Shown here one piece after another: positions 55,790-64,000 of a DNA stretch of 64,000 nucleotides (the first letter of the stretch is position 1; the number at the start of each line of letters is the position of its first letter). Both the position numbers and the translations under genes were made by a program. The stretch is from CAZFDT01 sp964518335. Its GTDB lineage: Bacteria > Planctomycetota > Phycisphaerae > Phycisphaerales > Phycisphaeraceae. The notes under the pieces were generated by a model. That model was not told the origin of the DNA, did not search any database, and saw nothing but the letters and a program-made list of their open reading frames with translations. Where the stretch lies: assembly GCA_964518335.1 (NCBI GenBank), contig CAZFDT010000012.1, forward strand, positions 1 through 64,000, read 5' to 3'.

Positions 55790-57625
55790 TCACCTGGCGG
55801 CCTTGAGCCGTTGCTCGAGTGCGTCGAGTTCCTCGACGAGTCCCTTGGGCAGGCGGTTGCCGAACTTGGCGAAGTGTTCGCGCATGCCGGGGATTTCGGC
55901 GAGCCAGCCTTCGAGATCGACCTTGAGGAGTTGGGCCAGGTCGTCGTCGCTGACCTTGAGGCCGGTGAGGTCCAGGGCGTCCTTGGCGGGCAGGTTGCCG
56001 ATGGGGGTTGCGGTGGCGGCGGCGGAGCCTTCGCAGCGCTCGAAGACCCATTTGAGGACGCGGCTGTTTTCGCCGTAGCCCGGCCAGAGCCACTTGCCTT
56101 CGGGGCTCTTGCGGAACCAGTTGACGAAGAAGACCTTGGGCATTTTGACGCCGGGCTTGGCGCCGAGCTTGAGCCAGTGGGCCCAGTAGTCGCCCATGTG
56201 GTAGCCGCAGAACGGGAGCATGGCCATGGGGTCGCGGCGCAGTTGCCCGACCTTGCCGAAGGCGGCGGCGGTCATCTCGCTGCCCATGATCGACCCGAGG
56301 AACGTGCCGTGCTGCCAGGATCGGGCCTCGTTGACGAGGGGGACCACTGTCGCGCGGCGGCCGCCGAAGAGGATGGCGCTGATGGGCACGCCCCTGGGGT
56401 CCTGCCACTCGCTGGCGATGACCGGGCACTGGCTTGCGGGTGCGGTGAAGCGTGCGTTGGGGTGGGCGCCCTTGTCCTTGCTGGCGGGGGTCCACTCGTG
56501 GCCTTTCCAGTCGATGCCTTTGGCCGGCGGCTCGCCGTCGAAATCCTCCCACCAGATGTCGCCTTCGGGCGTGAGCACGCAGTTGGTGAAGATGGTGTTC
56601 TTCGTGATGGTGCGCATCGCGTTGGGATTGGACTTCATGCTCGTGCCGGGCGCGACGCCGAAGAAGCCCGCTTCGGGGTTGATGGCGTACAGTTGACCAT
56701 CGGCGCCGAACTTCATCCAGGCGATGTCGTCGCCGACGGTTTCGACCTTCCAGCCGCGGATGGACGGCTCCATCATGGCGAGGTTGGTCTTGCCGCACGC
56801 CGAGGGGAACGCGGCGGCGATGAACTTCACCACGCCCTTGGGGTTGGTGATCTTGAGGATGAGCATGTGCTCGGCCATCCAGCCCTCGTCGCGGGCCTGG
56901 ACGGAGGCGATGCGCAGGGCGTGGCACTTCTTGCCCAGCAGGGCGTTGCCGCCGTAGCCCGATCCGAAGGACCAGATCTCGCGGTCCTCGGGGAAGTGGG
57001 TGATGTATTTCTTGTTGACGTCGGGCTCGCAGGGCCAGGGCACGTCCTTCTGGCCTGCCGCCAGCGGCGCGCCGACCGAGTGCAGGGCCTTGACGAATGC
57101 GCCATCGGTCCCCAGCACGTCGAGCACCTTGCGGCCCACGCGGGTCATGATGTGCATGTTGGCCACGACGTAGGGGCTGTCGGTGATCTCAATGCCGATG
57201 TTGGCGATCGGGCTGCCGATCGGGCCCATGCTGTAGGGGATGACGTACAAGGTGCGGCCCTTCATGCACCCTTCGTACAGCGGGCGCATCTCGGCGCGCA
57301 TCTTGTCGGGGTCGGCCCAGTTGTTGGTGGGGCCGGCGTCGTCCTTGCTCCTGCTGCAGATGAACGTGCGGTCCTCGACGCGGGCGACGTCGGACGGGTC
57401 GCTGCGCACGAGGATGCTGCCGGGCCGCTTGGCCGCGTTGAGCCGCGTCGCCGTGCCGCCTTGGACCATCAGATCGATCATGTGGTCGTACTCGGCCTGG
57501 CTGCCGTCGCACCAATGCACACCGTCGGGCTGGCACAGCTCGGCCACGTCGCCGACCCAGTCCAGCAGCTTCTGGTTGCGCGTCATGTCGGTCGCCGCGA
57601 TCCCGCTCGTTCCTGTCGTAGCCAT
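55790..57625 (-). CDS. pckG: Phosphoenolpyruvate carboxykinase (GTP), 611 aa
   Basis: The GTP-class PEPCK converts oxaloacetate and GTP to PEP, GDP and CO2. The nucleotide loop is FPSACGKTNLAMM (near residue 280, with the active-site Cys characteristic of the GTP class), and FGSGYGGNALLGKKC and VETVGDDIAWMKFGADG hold metal and substrate ligands. Length is normal. The frame begins MATTGTSGIAATDMTRNQKLLDWVGDVAELCQPDGVHWCDGS. A consensus promoter lies about 100 nt upstream. It places gluconeogenesis on a GTP-dependent enzyme in this organism. Confidence 0.96.
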   Translation of the reverse strand: MATTGTSGIAATDMTRNQKLLDWVGDVAELCQPDGVHWCDGSQAEYDHMIDLMVQGGTATRLNAAKRPGSILVRSDPSDVARVEDRTFICSRSKDDAGPTNNWADPDKMRAEMRPLYEGCMKGRTLYVIPYSMGPIGSPIANIGIEITDSPYVVANMHIMTRVGRKVLDVLGTDGAFVKALHSVGAPLAAGQKDVPWPCEPDVNKKYITHFPEDREIWSFGSGYGGNALLGKKCHALRIASVQARDEGWMAEHMLILKITNPKGVVKFIAAAFPSACGKTNLAMMEPSIRGWKVETVGDDIAWMKFGADGQLYAINPEAGFFGVAPGTSMKSNPNAMRTITKNTIFTNCVLTPEGDIWWEDFDGEPPAKGIDWKGHEWTPASKDKGAHPNARFTAPASQCPVIASEWQDPRGVPISAILFGGRRATVVPLVNEARSWQHGTFLGSIMGSEMTAAAFGKVGQLRRDPMAMLPFCGYHMGDYWAHWLKLGAKPGVKMPKVFFVNWFRKSPEGKWLWPGYGENSRVLKWVFERCEGSAAATATPIGNLPAKDALDLTGLKVSDDDLAQLLKVDLEGWLAEIPGMREHFAKFGNRLPKGLVEELDALEQRLKAAR

Positions 57626-57729
57626 GCTGGTCTCCTGAAATTCACCGCGTGCTGCAGGCTGGGGGTTGATCCGTTCGCCACACGGACAAGATCATCGCGC
57701 CTTTCCCTGCACAACTCAAGCGCTACAAA

Positions 57730-57757
57730 ATAATACAAAATGGTCGTTTGATGTCAA
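57730..57757 (-). promoter_or_regulatory. Promoter of pckG
   Basis: On the minus strand TTGACA (57752-57757) is followed after 16 nt by TATTAT (57730-57735). It lies in the most AT-rich patch of the region and leaves a leader of about 100 nt. Confidence 0.85.
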
Positions 57758-57778
57758 CCGGCGCGGCCTTGGGCGTTT

Positions 57779-59074
57779 TTACTCAGCGACGCGGTCCTCG
57801 GTCGCCGGGGCCGCAGGGACAGACGGGGGCGCCGGCGCTTCGCCCGCGGGCGCCGACGCCGACAGTTGATCCAGGATCGACAGGCTCCCCCCCAGCGCCG
57901 CCACCCGGCCCTGCTCATCCAGCAGCACGTAGCGCGGCAGCGAGCGGATGCGCAGCAGCGCCTGCAGGTTCACTGCAGCAGGCTGGGCGCATTGGGTCCA
58001 CTGCGCCTGCGGCGCCAGGGCCTGCACCGACGCGCGGCCGCGCGACTGCTGCGACGCCTTGGCGTCGGCGAGCTTCGACGCCGGCGCCGCTGGGCCCAGG
58101 TCGATCGACACCACCTCGACGCCACGCTCCCGCAGACGAGGGTACGCCTCGGTGAGCTTGCCCAGCGAGGCGTGCGACGCCGGCCACCACGACGCCCACA
58201 CGTGCATCAGCACCGGCTTGCCCGCGGCGTCCGATGTGGACCACTGGCCCCGGCCGTCGGCGTGCGGCAGCGTCGCCTCGAAACGCTGGCCCAGCACGTC
58301 GCAGTAGCCGTACCACTGCGCCAGGTGCTCGCGCAGCGTCGCGTCGTCGGTGGCGTCGGCCTGGGCGCCCAGCTCGGTCACGGCCGCGCACGCCTTGGCG
58401 CTGTCGCCCCGGTCGTCGTACAGCCGCAGCAGTGACAGCCGCACGTCCGTGGCGATCTGCCGCGCCGCTTCGTCATGCTCGACGGCGTCGCCGGCCTTCT
58501 GCCGCGCGGCGACGAACTGCTCCAGCCGTGCGATCGCACGTCGCTGCCGCTGTGGCACGTCGCCCGCGCTGTTGTTGAGGTCCAGCAGGTCGGCCTGAAG
58601 CAGCCAGAAGTCGCCGACCGTCTCGGCGGCGGGCTCGGGGATCGCCTTGACCTCCTCGGCGGCGGCGCGAAGCTGGCGGTTGCGCGACGCGCCTTCGTCG
58701 GTCTGCTGGTCCCGGTATGCCTGCTGCGCCAGGGCGTTGTAGCTGCGCAGCTCCAGGTTCCCCGCCTCCAGCCGCGCCCGCGGTGACGGCGCCTGCTTCG
58801 AGTACACGTTCGACCGCTGTGCCAGCGCCTCGATCTGGGCCGCCGTCTGGTCCCGCGCCTCGCCCACCGGCAGGCCCGAGTCGCTGAGCACGCGATCGAG
58901 CTGCTCACGGATGCGCAGCAGATCCGCCTCCGCCTCCGCCCCCGCCCCCGGGAGTGAGGCCTCTGGCGCGGCGGGCGCGGCGGGCGCCTCGGGCGCGGGC
59001 GCGTCCTGGGCGCGGCAGACGGCGGTGAGCGACAGGGCCACTGCAACGATGATGGTGGGCGTCAGGTGCGTCAT
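57779..59074 (-). CDS. Secreted thioredoxin-like (TlpA) protein, 431 aa
   Basis: A signal peptide (IIVAVALSLTAVCRAQD, cleavage near residue 22) leads into an Ala/Pro-rich linker, then a long helical region (about 45-270), then a thioredoxin fold: GKPVLMHVWASWWPASHASLGKLTEAYPRLRERGVEVVSIDL. The usual WCxxC is replaced by SWWPAS, so the protein cannot do disulfide redox with that motif. The cis-Pro region is LRIRSLPRYVLLDEQGRV. It may be a structural or scaffolding TlpA relative. The gene overlaps the upstream one by ATGA. CACTGCARC motifs lie antisense at 57970 and 59039. Confidence 0.78.
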   Translation of the reverse strand: MTHLTPTIIVAVALSLTAVCRAQDAPAPEAPAAPAAPEASLPGAGAEAEADLLRIREQLDRVLSDSGLPVGEARDQTAAQIEALAQRSNVYSKQAPSPRARLEAGNLELRSYNALAQQAYRDQQTDEGASRNRQLRAAAEEVKAIPEPAAETVGDFWLLQADLLDLNNSAGDVPQRQRRAIARLEQFVAARQKAGDAVEHDEAARQIATDVRLSLLRLYDDRGDSAKACAAVTELGAQADATDDATLREHLAQWYGYCDVLGQRFEATLPHADGRGQWSTSDAAGKPVLMHVWASWWPASHASLGKLTEAYPRLRERGVEVVSIDLGPAAPASKLADAKASQQSRGRASVQALAPQAQWTQCAQPAAVNLQALLRIRSLPRYVLLDEQGRVAALGGSLSILDQLSASAPAGEAPAPPSVPAAPATEDRVAE

Positions 59075-59955
59075 GGCGTCGAGTCGAACTGGGCCAGGGC
59101 GTCGGCGGCGTCGGCCAGCAGCATGCCCGTCATCGCGCGGTGCCGGGCGTACTCGTCGGCGGCCGTCGCCTGTGCCGACGACACGTCGTGCAACTGCTGC
59201 TCGGCCAGCGGGACCGTGCGATCCGACCACAGCCCCGCGAATACGCCCCAGGGCTGCGTCGTGGTGTAATCCGGCTGCGTGTGCTCCAGATGATAGCTGC
59301 CGATCTCTTCGACGCGGCGCGCCCACGTCCGGTTCCGCCGCAGCAGCGCCACGTTGGCCAGGGCGTGCAGCCCGCACAGCTCCGCGTACGTCCAGGCGTC
59401 CGGCGAGGCCTCGGGCGACGGGCGGTGCAGGCTCCCACCCGGGCCGGGCTGCGACACGACCTGATGCACGATGCCGTCAGCGACCTCGGCGTCCACGTCG
59501 CGCTGGGCGACATGGGCGAACTCGGCCAGGCACAGCGCCTGCCACAGCGCCAGGGCCGCCTGCGACGGCGGGGGCGGTCGGTCGGCGAAGTTCTCGACGC
59601 TGCGCACCGGCTCGACGCTGGCCGGCAGCGCGTCCTCGCACGCCGTCCACGCTCCGGCCGACATCGATTCGTACCGCCGCGCGAACGCCCGCAGGTGCAA
59701 GTGCAGCACGAATGGGTGGTACACGTCGCGGCGATGCCCCGACGCATCGGCCAGCATCGTCCCGCCGGCCGCCAGCGCGCGCAGGCCACGCGCCAGCTCG
59801 CCGTGCAGCGCGGCGTCGTCCTCGAGCAGCAGCATGGCGGCCGGCACGCCCAACGCCACGCCGTCGCGCTCGACCGTCGCGCGCAGCGCCGCGGTCGCCA
59901 TCGGCAACACCATGGCGCGGTATCGGCTAAACTTTCCCGCCATCGCGTCCGTCAT
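59071..59955 (-). CDS. Unrecognised helical protein, 294 aa
   Basis: The protein appears all-helical and has several His-rich helices (RRDVYHPFVLHLHLRAFARRYE; IGSYHLEHTQPDYTTTQPWGVFAGLWS). It has no signal peptide and no recognised domain. Its stop overlaps the start of the TlpA-like gene (ATGA), so both are made together. The repeated His/Glu helices might bind metal, but no defined motif is visible. Divergent from the Rieske gene. Confidence 0.6.
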   Translation of the reverse strand: MTDAMAGKFSRYRAMVLPMATAALRATVERDGVALGVPAAMLLLEDDAALHGELARGLRALAAGGTMLADASGHRRDVYHPFVLHLHLRAFARRYESMSAGAWTACEDALPASVEPVRSVENFADRPPPPSQAALALWQALCLAEFAHVAQRDVDAEVADGIVHQVVSQPGPGGSLHRPSPEASPDAWTYAELCGLHALANVALLRRNRTWARRVEEIGSYHLEHTQPDYTTTQPWGVFAGLWSDRTVPLAEQQLHDVSSAQATAADEYARHRAMTGMLLADAADALAQFDSTP

Positions 59956-59984
59956 CGCCTGCAATCCTACGGAGTGCCTTCCCC

Positions 59985-60344
59985 GTGGCCAAGTGGATCG
60001 ACATCGGCAGCCTCGGCGACTATCCGCCCGGCAGCAAGACCTGCCTCGACGTGGACGGCCGGTCCATCGTCGTCTGCCGCCTCGCCCCCGGAACCCCCGG
60101 AACCCCCGGAGGCCCCGGTTCACTTGACGGCGGCGTGTGCGCCCTCGTCAACATCTGCCCGCACGCCGGCCTGCCCCTGGGTGAGGGCGAGTTGACCGGG
60201 GCCGTGCTCACCTGCCCGTTCCACGGCTACGCCTTCAACGTCGCCACCGGCCGCAACATCGACTATCCCGACGACATCCCCGTCGCCCGCCTGCCCGTCC
60301 GCGTCGTCGAGGACCGGATCGAGGTCGAGGTGGACCCCGAGTGA
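59985..60344 (+). CDS. Rieske 2Fe-2S protein, 119 aa
   Basis: The Rieske boxes are NICPHAGLPLGEGEL (CxH) and TCPFHGYAFNVATG (CxxH), with the fold of nitrite-reductase small subunits and dioxygenase ferredoxins. It should transfer electrons in the cytoplasm. The segment APGTPGTPGGPGS before the first box is encoded by a 9-bp form of the CCCCCGGAA repeat and enlarges a loop. I read GTG 59985 as start, with GGAG about 10 nt upstream. The M20 peptidase gene follows after 4 nt. Confidence 0.9.
   Translation: MAKWIDIGSLGDYPPGSKTCLDVDGRSIVVCRLAPGTPGTPGGPGSLDGGVCALVNICPHAGLPLGEGELTGAVLTCPFHGYAFNVATGRNIDYPDDIPVARLPVRVVEDRIEVEVDPE
60085..60119. repeat. 9-bp tandem repeat with CCCCCGGAA core
   Basis: GCCCCCGGAACCCCCGGAAC followed by CCCCGGAGGCCCCGG. 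The core is the reverse complement of TTCCGGGGG at the three 12-bp arrays. In frame within the Rieske gene. Confidence 0.65.
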
Positions 60345-60348
60345 CGCC

Positions 60349-61728
60349 ATGCTTGACGCCGTGCTGCGACATATCGAGAAGGATCACGACGCGGCGGTGC
60401 GCCGCCTGGTGGAGTTCGCCCGCATCCCCAGCGTGAGCACGGACCCGGCCTACGCCACGCACGTGCTCAAGGCGGCGGAGCTGCTGATGCACCGCCTGCG
60501 CAAGTGCGGGCTGGATGCGGTGCTGTGGCAGACCGCCGGTCATCCGTGCGTGTTCGCCGAGTCGTCGGACGTGCCCGGGGTGCCGACCGTGCTGTTTTAC
60601 GGGCATTACGACGTGCAGCCGCCCGACCCGATCGACAAGTGGCACACGCCGCCGTTTGAGCCGACGATCCGCGACGGGGCGATCTACGCCCGCGGCGCCA
60701 GCGACGACAAGGGCCAGGTGTCGTGCTTCCTCGAGGCGCTGGCGGCGTGGCACAAGGTGGCTGGGGGGTTGCCGTGCAAGGTGAAGCTGCTGATCGAGGG
60801 CGAGGAGGAGATGGGCAGCGCCAATCTCCCGCCGATCGTCGAGAAACACCGGGACCGCCTGGCCGCCGATGTCGTGGTGGTCAGTGACACGGCGATGTGG
60901 GAGGTGACGCCCGGCCGTCCGCAGCCGTCGATCGTGTACGCCCTGCGCGGGCTGGTCTATTTCGACGTGCAGCTCCACGGCCCGTCGCGCGACCTGCACT
61001 CGGGCGTCTATGGCGGCACGCTGGCCAACCCCTGCACCATGCTCGCGCGCATCCTCGGCCGGCTCTTCGACGAGCGGCATCGCGTGACCATCCCCGGCTT
61101 CTACGACGATGTGCTGCAGTTGACCGACGACGAACGCGAGCAGTGGCGCAGCCTGGGCTTCACCGACGAGACGTTCCTGGGCGAGGTCGGCGTCGCCACG
61201 CCCTACGGCGAGGCCGGGTTCTCCACCCTCGAGCGCCGCTGGTCGCGCCCGGCGTGCGACATCAACGGCGTGTGGGGCGGCTACATGGGCGAAGGCGCCA
61301 AGACCGTCATCCCCACTTTCGCCGGCGCCAAGGTGAGCTTCCGCATCGTCGCCAACCAGGACCCCCGCAAGATCGCGCAGGGATTCGAGGCGTGGCTGCA
61401 CAGCCAGGACACGCACGGCCTGCGCTGGCAGATCACCAACCACGGTGAGGCCGCGCCCACTGCAGCACCGACCGACTCGACGCACATGGCCGCCGCCCGC
61501 CGCGCGGTCCGCCGCGTGTTCGACACCGACCCCGTCCTCATCCGCGAGGGCGCGACCATTCCCATTGTCGCCGACTTCAAGCGAATCCTCGGCCTGGACA
61601 CCATCCTCCTGGGCTTCGGCCGCGTCAACGACGCCCTCCACTCCCCCAACGAAAAGTTCGACCTGCGCAGCCTCCAATGGGGCGCCCTCACCCACGCCGC
61701 CCTGCTGCACGAGATGGCTTCACGTTGA
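60349..61728 (+). CDS. M20 family dipeptidase/peptidase, 459 aa
   Basis: Zinc ligands and catalytic residues are visible: H and D in VLFYGHYDVQPPDP, D in GASDDKGQVSCFL, EE in LLIEGEEEMGSANL, D in VVVSDTAMW and the C-terminal His in FGRVNDALHSPNEKFD. The order matches the M20A/C dipeptidase (carnosinase-like) group, including the dimerisation domain from about residue 205. It likely hydrolyses dipeptides or related amides in the cytoplasm. It is translated with the Rieske gene. Confidence 0.92.
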   Translation: MLDAVLRHIEKDHDAAVRRLVEFARIPSVSTDPAYATHVLKAAELLMHRLRKCGLDAVLWQTAGHPCVFAESSDVPGVPTVLFYGHYDVQPPDPIDKWHTPPFEPTIRDGAIYARGASDDKGQVSCFLEALAAWHKVAGGLPCKVKLLIEGEEEMGSANLPPIVEKHRDRLAADVVVVSDTAMWEVTPGRPQPSIVYALRGLVYFDVQLHGPSRDLHSGVYGGTLANPCTMLARILGRLFDERHRVTIPGFYDDVLQLTDDEREQWRSLGFTDETFLGEVGVATPYGEAGFSTLERRWSRPACDINGVWGGYMGEGAKTVIPTFAGAKVSFRIVANQDPRKIAQGFEAWLHSQDTHGLRWQITNHGEAAPTAAPTDSTHMAAARRAVRRVFDTDPVLIREGATIPIVADFKRILGLDTILLGFGRVNDALHSPNEKFDLRSLQWGALTHAALLHEMASR

Positions 61729-61782
61729 CTGTTCGCAAGTCCACGCGCTTCCGCGCTGGCGTGGTCGCGCAAGCTCCGAGCA

Positions 61783-62205
61783 TCACGGCGCCTCGGCTTG
61801 TTCGAGCAGGTCCAGGCGCGGGCCCTGGGCGGGCTCGAGGGCAAGGGTGTGGAAGGTCCACTGGCCGACCGACTTGGTCGCCTGCACGTAGAGCGTGGCT
61901 TTGCCCTGCGGGCCGGTGAGGGAGTAGGCGATATCGGCGTTGCCCGACGCGCCGCTGACGTTGATGTTGCCAGTGACGAAGAAGCCCGGCTCGATGGGCG
62001 TGCCCAACACGGCCTGGGCGCGCGGGTCGGCCTGCACCATCGCCAGCGACTGCGTGTAGGCGTCCGACGACTTGATCATGCCGAACACCAGCGACACGAT
62101 CAGCACGACGAACCCGCCGCAGCAGGCGATGGGCGCAAGCACGACCGTGGGCACGAACCACCACCAGTGTCGGCCGAACCAGGAACGCTTGGCGGGTTGA
62201 TCCAT
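61783..62205 (-). CDS. Coa1-like membrane protein, 140 aa
   Basis: A Trp-rich N-terminus leads into one membrane helix (WWWFVPTVVLAPIACCGGFVVLIVSLVFG). The external domain has VLGTPIEPGFFVTGNINVSGASGNADIAYSLTGPQGKATLYVQATKSVGQWTFHTLAL, the pattern of the cytochrome oxidase assembly factor Coa1 family. In eukaryotes Coa1 helps mature Cox1; in bacteria many members are of unknown role. No oxidase gene is in the window. Confidence 0.75.
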   Translation of the reverse strand: MDQPAKRSWFGRHWWWFVPTVVLAPIACCGGFVVLIVSLVFGMIKSSDAYTQSLAMVQADPRAQAVLGTPIEPGFFVTGNINVSGASGNADIAYSLTGPQGKATLYVQATKSVGQWTFHTLALEPAQGPRLDLLEQAEAP

Positions 62206-62222
62206 GGCGATACGTCACCACG

Positions 62223-62250
62223 AAAAAGCCCCGGATGCAAATCCGGGGCT
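62223..62250 (-). terminator. Terminator of the B12-binding-domain gene
   Basis: A perfect 10-bp stem (AGCCCCGGAT/ATCCGGGGCT) with GCAA loop is followed by T residues on the minus strand, about 30 nt after the stop at 62279. Confidence 0.85.
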
Positions 62251-62278
62251 GAGTGCGATGGCGCGATGTCGGGCAGGC

Positions 62279-63010
62279 TTACGCCGCTTCGGCGACCCGT
62301 GCGGCGGGCTTGGGCGCGCGGCGCTTGCGGCCGACGGTGCGCTGATCCTCGCCCATGCGCTGCTGGGGGTTCTCGTTGAGCATCTCGACCATCTCGACGG
62401 GGTCGGAGGCCCAGATGTCGGCGCCGATCTCCTCGGCGAGGCCCTCGGCGCGGTTGAACACGCCGCCGCCGACGGCGATCTGCAGCTTCGGGCACACGCC
62501 CGTCTCGTGCAGGTGGTCGATGAGCAGGCGGGTGAAGGGCACGACGCTGGGCGTGGCGCCGAAGATGCAGAGGATGTCGGCGTTGAGGGCGCCGACCTGA
62601 TCGACGATCTCGTCGTTGGCCACGCCGCCGCCGGCGAAGAACACGTCGTACCCGCTGGCTTCGAGCAGGTCGGCGGTCATCTGCGCCGACAGTTCCTCGG
62701 GCTCCGCCGGGCCGCACGTCACCAGCACGCGCTTGCCGTTGCTCTCGGCGCGGGTGAGGCGCATCTGCATCTGGTCGGCGAGCATGCGCAGCAGCCGCGT
62801 GGCGTAGTGGTGCGCCAGCTCGCTGAGCTGATCGGCGCGGTAGAGCTTCTGAATCTGCTCCAGCGTGGGCCAGAACAGGTGACTCATGATCTTGTCGGGC
62901 GGGCAGTCGGCGTCGATGAGCTCTTCGACGATCGCCCGGGCGTCGGCGCGCTGGCCGGAGATCAGGGCGTTGAAGAACCGTTCCAGCAGCACGTCGCGTC
63001 GGTTGGTCAT
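62279..63010 (-). CDS. B12-binding-fold regulatory protein lacking the ligand His motif, 243 aa
   Basis: The N-terminal helical part (ERFFNALISGQRADARAIVEELIDADCPPDKIMSHLFWPTLEQIQKLY) matches the B12-binding_2 cap. The Rossmann-like part (KRVLVTCGPAEPEELSAQMTADLLEASGYDVFFAGGG, then ILCIFGATPSVVPFTRLLI) matches the cobalamin-binding domain. The lower ligand motif DxHxxG is absent: its place reads AEPEELSA. The protein may bind cobalamin base-on, bind another ligand or act only in protein contacts. The C-terminal tail is basic (VGRKRRAPKP). Confidence 0.82.
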   Translation of the reverse strand: MTNRRDVLLERFFNALISGQRADARAIVEELIDADCPPDKIMSHLFWPTLEQIQKLYRADQLSELAHHYATRLLRMLADQMQMRLTRAESNGKRVLVTCGPAEPEELSAQMTADLLEASGYDVFFAGGGVANDEIVDQVGALNADILCIFGATPSVVPFTRLLIDHLHETGVCPKLQIAVGGGVFNRAEGLAEEIGADIWASDPVEMVEMLNENPQQRMGEDQRTVGRKRRAPKPAARVAEAA

Positions 63011-63324
63011 GGACAAGGCTCCCTCAGGTGAGAATCGCAGGCTCGGGTTGTTCTCCCGCGACGCCGGTCCCTGTCGTCGCGGGCCACCATTCACACACCG
63101 GGCCGTCCCTGCCCTTGTGACCCCTATGAGATCGGCGCGCCGGGCCGCGGCGAATCAAACGGCGTGCCGGAGGGAAATTACATGGACGCGCATGCGCGGC
63201 GACAGGCGCAAACCCTTGTCACGCCTGCGATTCGGACGCGACACGTCCGCTTCCGATAACCGCTGCGGCCCCCCGCCGCCGATCGCCGTACAATGTTTCA
63301 ACTGTCGTTCAGGGAGTTCTTCGC

Positions 63325-64000
63325 ATGTTCAGATATGCCCTCGTCGCCGCGCTGACCGTCGTCGCCGTCGTGGTCGTGGCGTGCACCACCAACCCCGCCA
63401 CGGGCAAGAAGATCCTCAACTTCATGCCCGTGGAACAGGAGATTCGCCTGGGCAGCGAGGCGGCGCCGCAGTTCCTCAACGAATACGGCGGCAACGTCCC
63501 CTCGCAGGACGTGGTGCAGTACGTGCGCCAGCTCGGCAAGAGGATCGCCGCCAGTAGCGAGCGGCCGGAGCTGCCCTGGGAGTTCCACGTGCCCAACTCG
63601 CCGGTGATCAACGCCTTTGCCCTGCCCGGGGGCAAGGTGTTCGTCACGCGCGGCATGATGGTCAAGCTCGACAACGAGGCCCAGCTCGCCGGCGTGCTCG
63701 GACACGAGGTGGGCCACGTCACCGCGCAGCACGTCAACCAGCGCATGAGCCAGGCGATGGTGGTGCAGGGCATCGCGGTGGGCGTGGGTGTGGCGGGCGA
63801 GGCCGCCGACAGCGACTGGCTGCGCGTGCTGGGCGTCGGGGCCGGCGTCGGCGGCACGGGCTACCTGCTCAAGTTCAGCCGCGACCAGGAGAGCGAGGCC
63901 GACGCCCTGGGCGTGCGCTACATGACCCAGCAGGGCTACAACCCCTACGGGCAGGTGCAGGTCATGAAGGTCCTGGCCGCGGCCTCCGGCGACACGCGGA
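63325..64000 (+). CDS. M48 family metalloprotease, lipoprotein (truncated at window end)
   Basis: A lipoprotein signal with lipobox VVAC puts the acylated Cys at residue 20. The zinc site is LGHEVGHVTAQH (H127, E128, H131) with the third ligand in SEADALGVRYM (E191). This is the BepA/LoiP-like group of periplasmic proteases that act in outer-membrane protein quality control. AGGGAG lies 9 nt before the ATG, and TACAAT (63289-63294) is a possible -10 box. The gene continues beyond 64000. Confidence 0.92.
   Translation, partial: MFRYALVAALTVVAVVVVACTTNPATGKKILNFMPVEQEIRLGSEAAPQFLNEYGGNVPSQDVVQYVRQLGKRIAASSERPELPWEFHVPNSPVINAFALPGGKVFVTRGMMVKLDNEAQLAGVLGHEVGHVTAQHVNQRMSQAMVVQGIAVGVGVAGEAADSDWLRVLGVGAGVGGTGYLLKFSRDQESEADALGVRYMTQQGYNPYGQVQVMKVLAAASGDTR

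Noticed and set aside
55487..57733. 748-codon open frame on the plus strand
   Set aside because: It is antisense to pckG, whose assignment is secure.

Overview
The window is GC-rich chromosomal DNA from a bacterium that looks like a planctomycete, probably of the Phycisphaerae type. The evidence is a PEP-CTERM protein, a small membrane protein ending in a CxxC...CPxC zinc ribbon, a stand-alone C-terminal domain of B12-dependent ribonucleotide reductase, pseudopilin-like N-methylation proteins, a GTP-type PEP carboxykinase and the gene order of the ribosomal cluster. This assignment is inference from gene content; no rRNA or tRNA gene was seen.

Layout. 0-4.3 kb: small membrane proteins, a PEP-CTERM protein and a two-gene nucleotidyltransferase unit. 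4.4-9.0 kb: a DsrE-like protein with a TetR regulator, an RNR C-terminal-domain protein, MutY, two CBS-domain proteins and an ANTAR response regulator. 9.4-20.2 kb: twelve co-directional, mostly overlapping genes for an exported glycan (ABC permease and ATPase of the Wzm/Wzt kind, sulfotransferase, four methyltransferases, five glycosyltransferases). 20.2-23.4 kb: MgtE, a membrane protein, an SRPBCC protein and SurE. 23.5-39.3 kb: a 28-gene minus-strand ribosomal cluster running rpsJ to rplQ with secY, map, infA, rpmJ and rpoA, bounded by a consensus promoter (39221-39248) and a strong hairpin terminator (23530-23563). 39.3-48.9 kb: bifunctional-nuclease-like protein, RsmB, a PAS/GAF/REC signalling protein, a polyprenyl synthase, a Ser/Thr kinase, a zincin, a DNA-binding-like protein and RlmN. 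49-54 kb: a FAD oxidoreductase, a PfkB kinase and divergent pseudopilin genes. 54-64 kb: the DUF6883/DUF4926 pair, PckG, a TlpA-like protein, a Rieske protein, an M20 peptidase, a Coa1-like protein, a B12-binding-domain protein and a truncated M48 protease.

The most unusual layer is not genic. A 10-12 nt motif, YCACTGCARC (long form GCTCACTGCARC), recurs about 20 times in several reading frames and in spacers, yet is absent from the 18 kb holding the ribosomal cluster. Separately, 9- or 12-bp tandem repeats with the core TTCCGGGG(G) sit in frame inside four unrelated genes, and short dispersed palindromes occupy many of the spacers of the ribosomal cluster. One palindrome copy lies fused to a 12-bp array inside the FAD oxidoreductase gene. 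Several genes without a Shine-Dalgarno sequence have a -10-like hexamer 6-9 nt before the start codon, which suggests leaderless transcripts.
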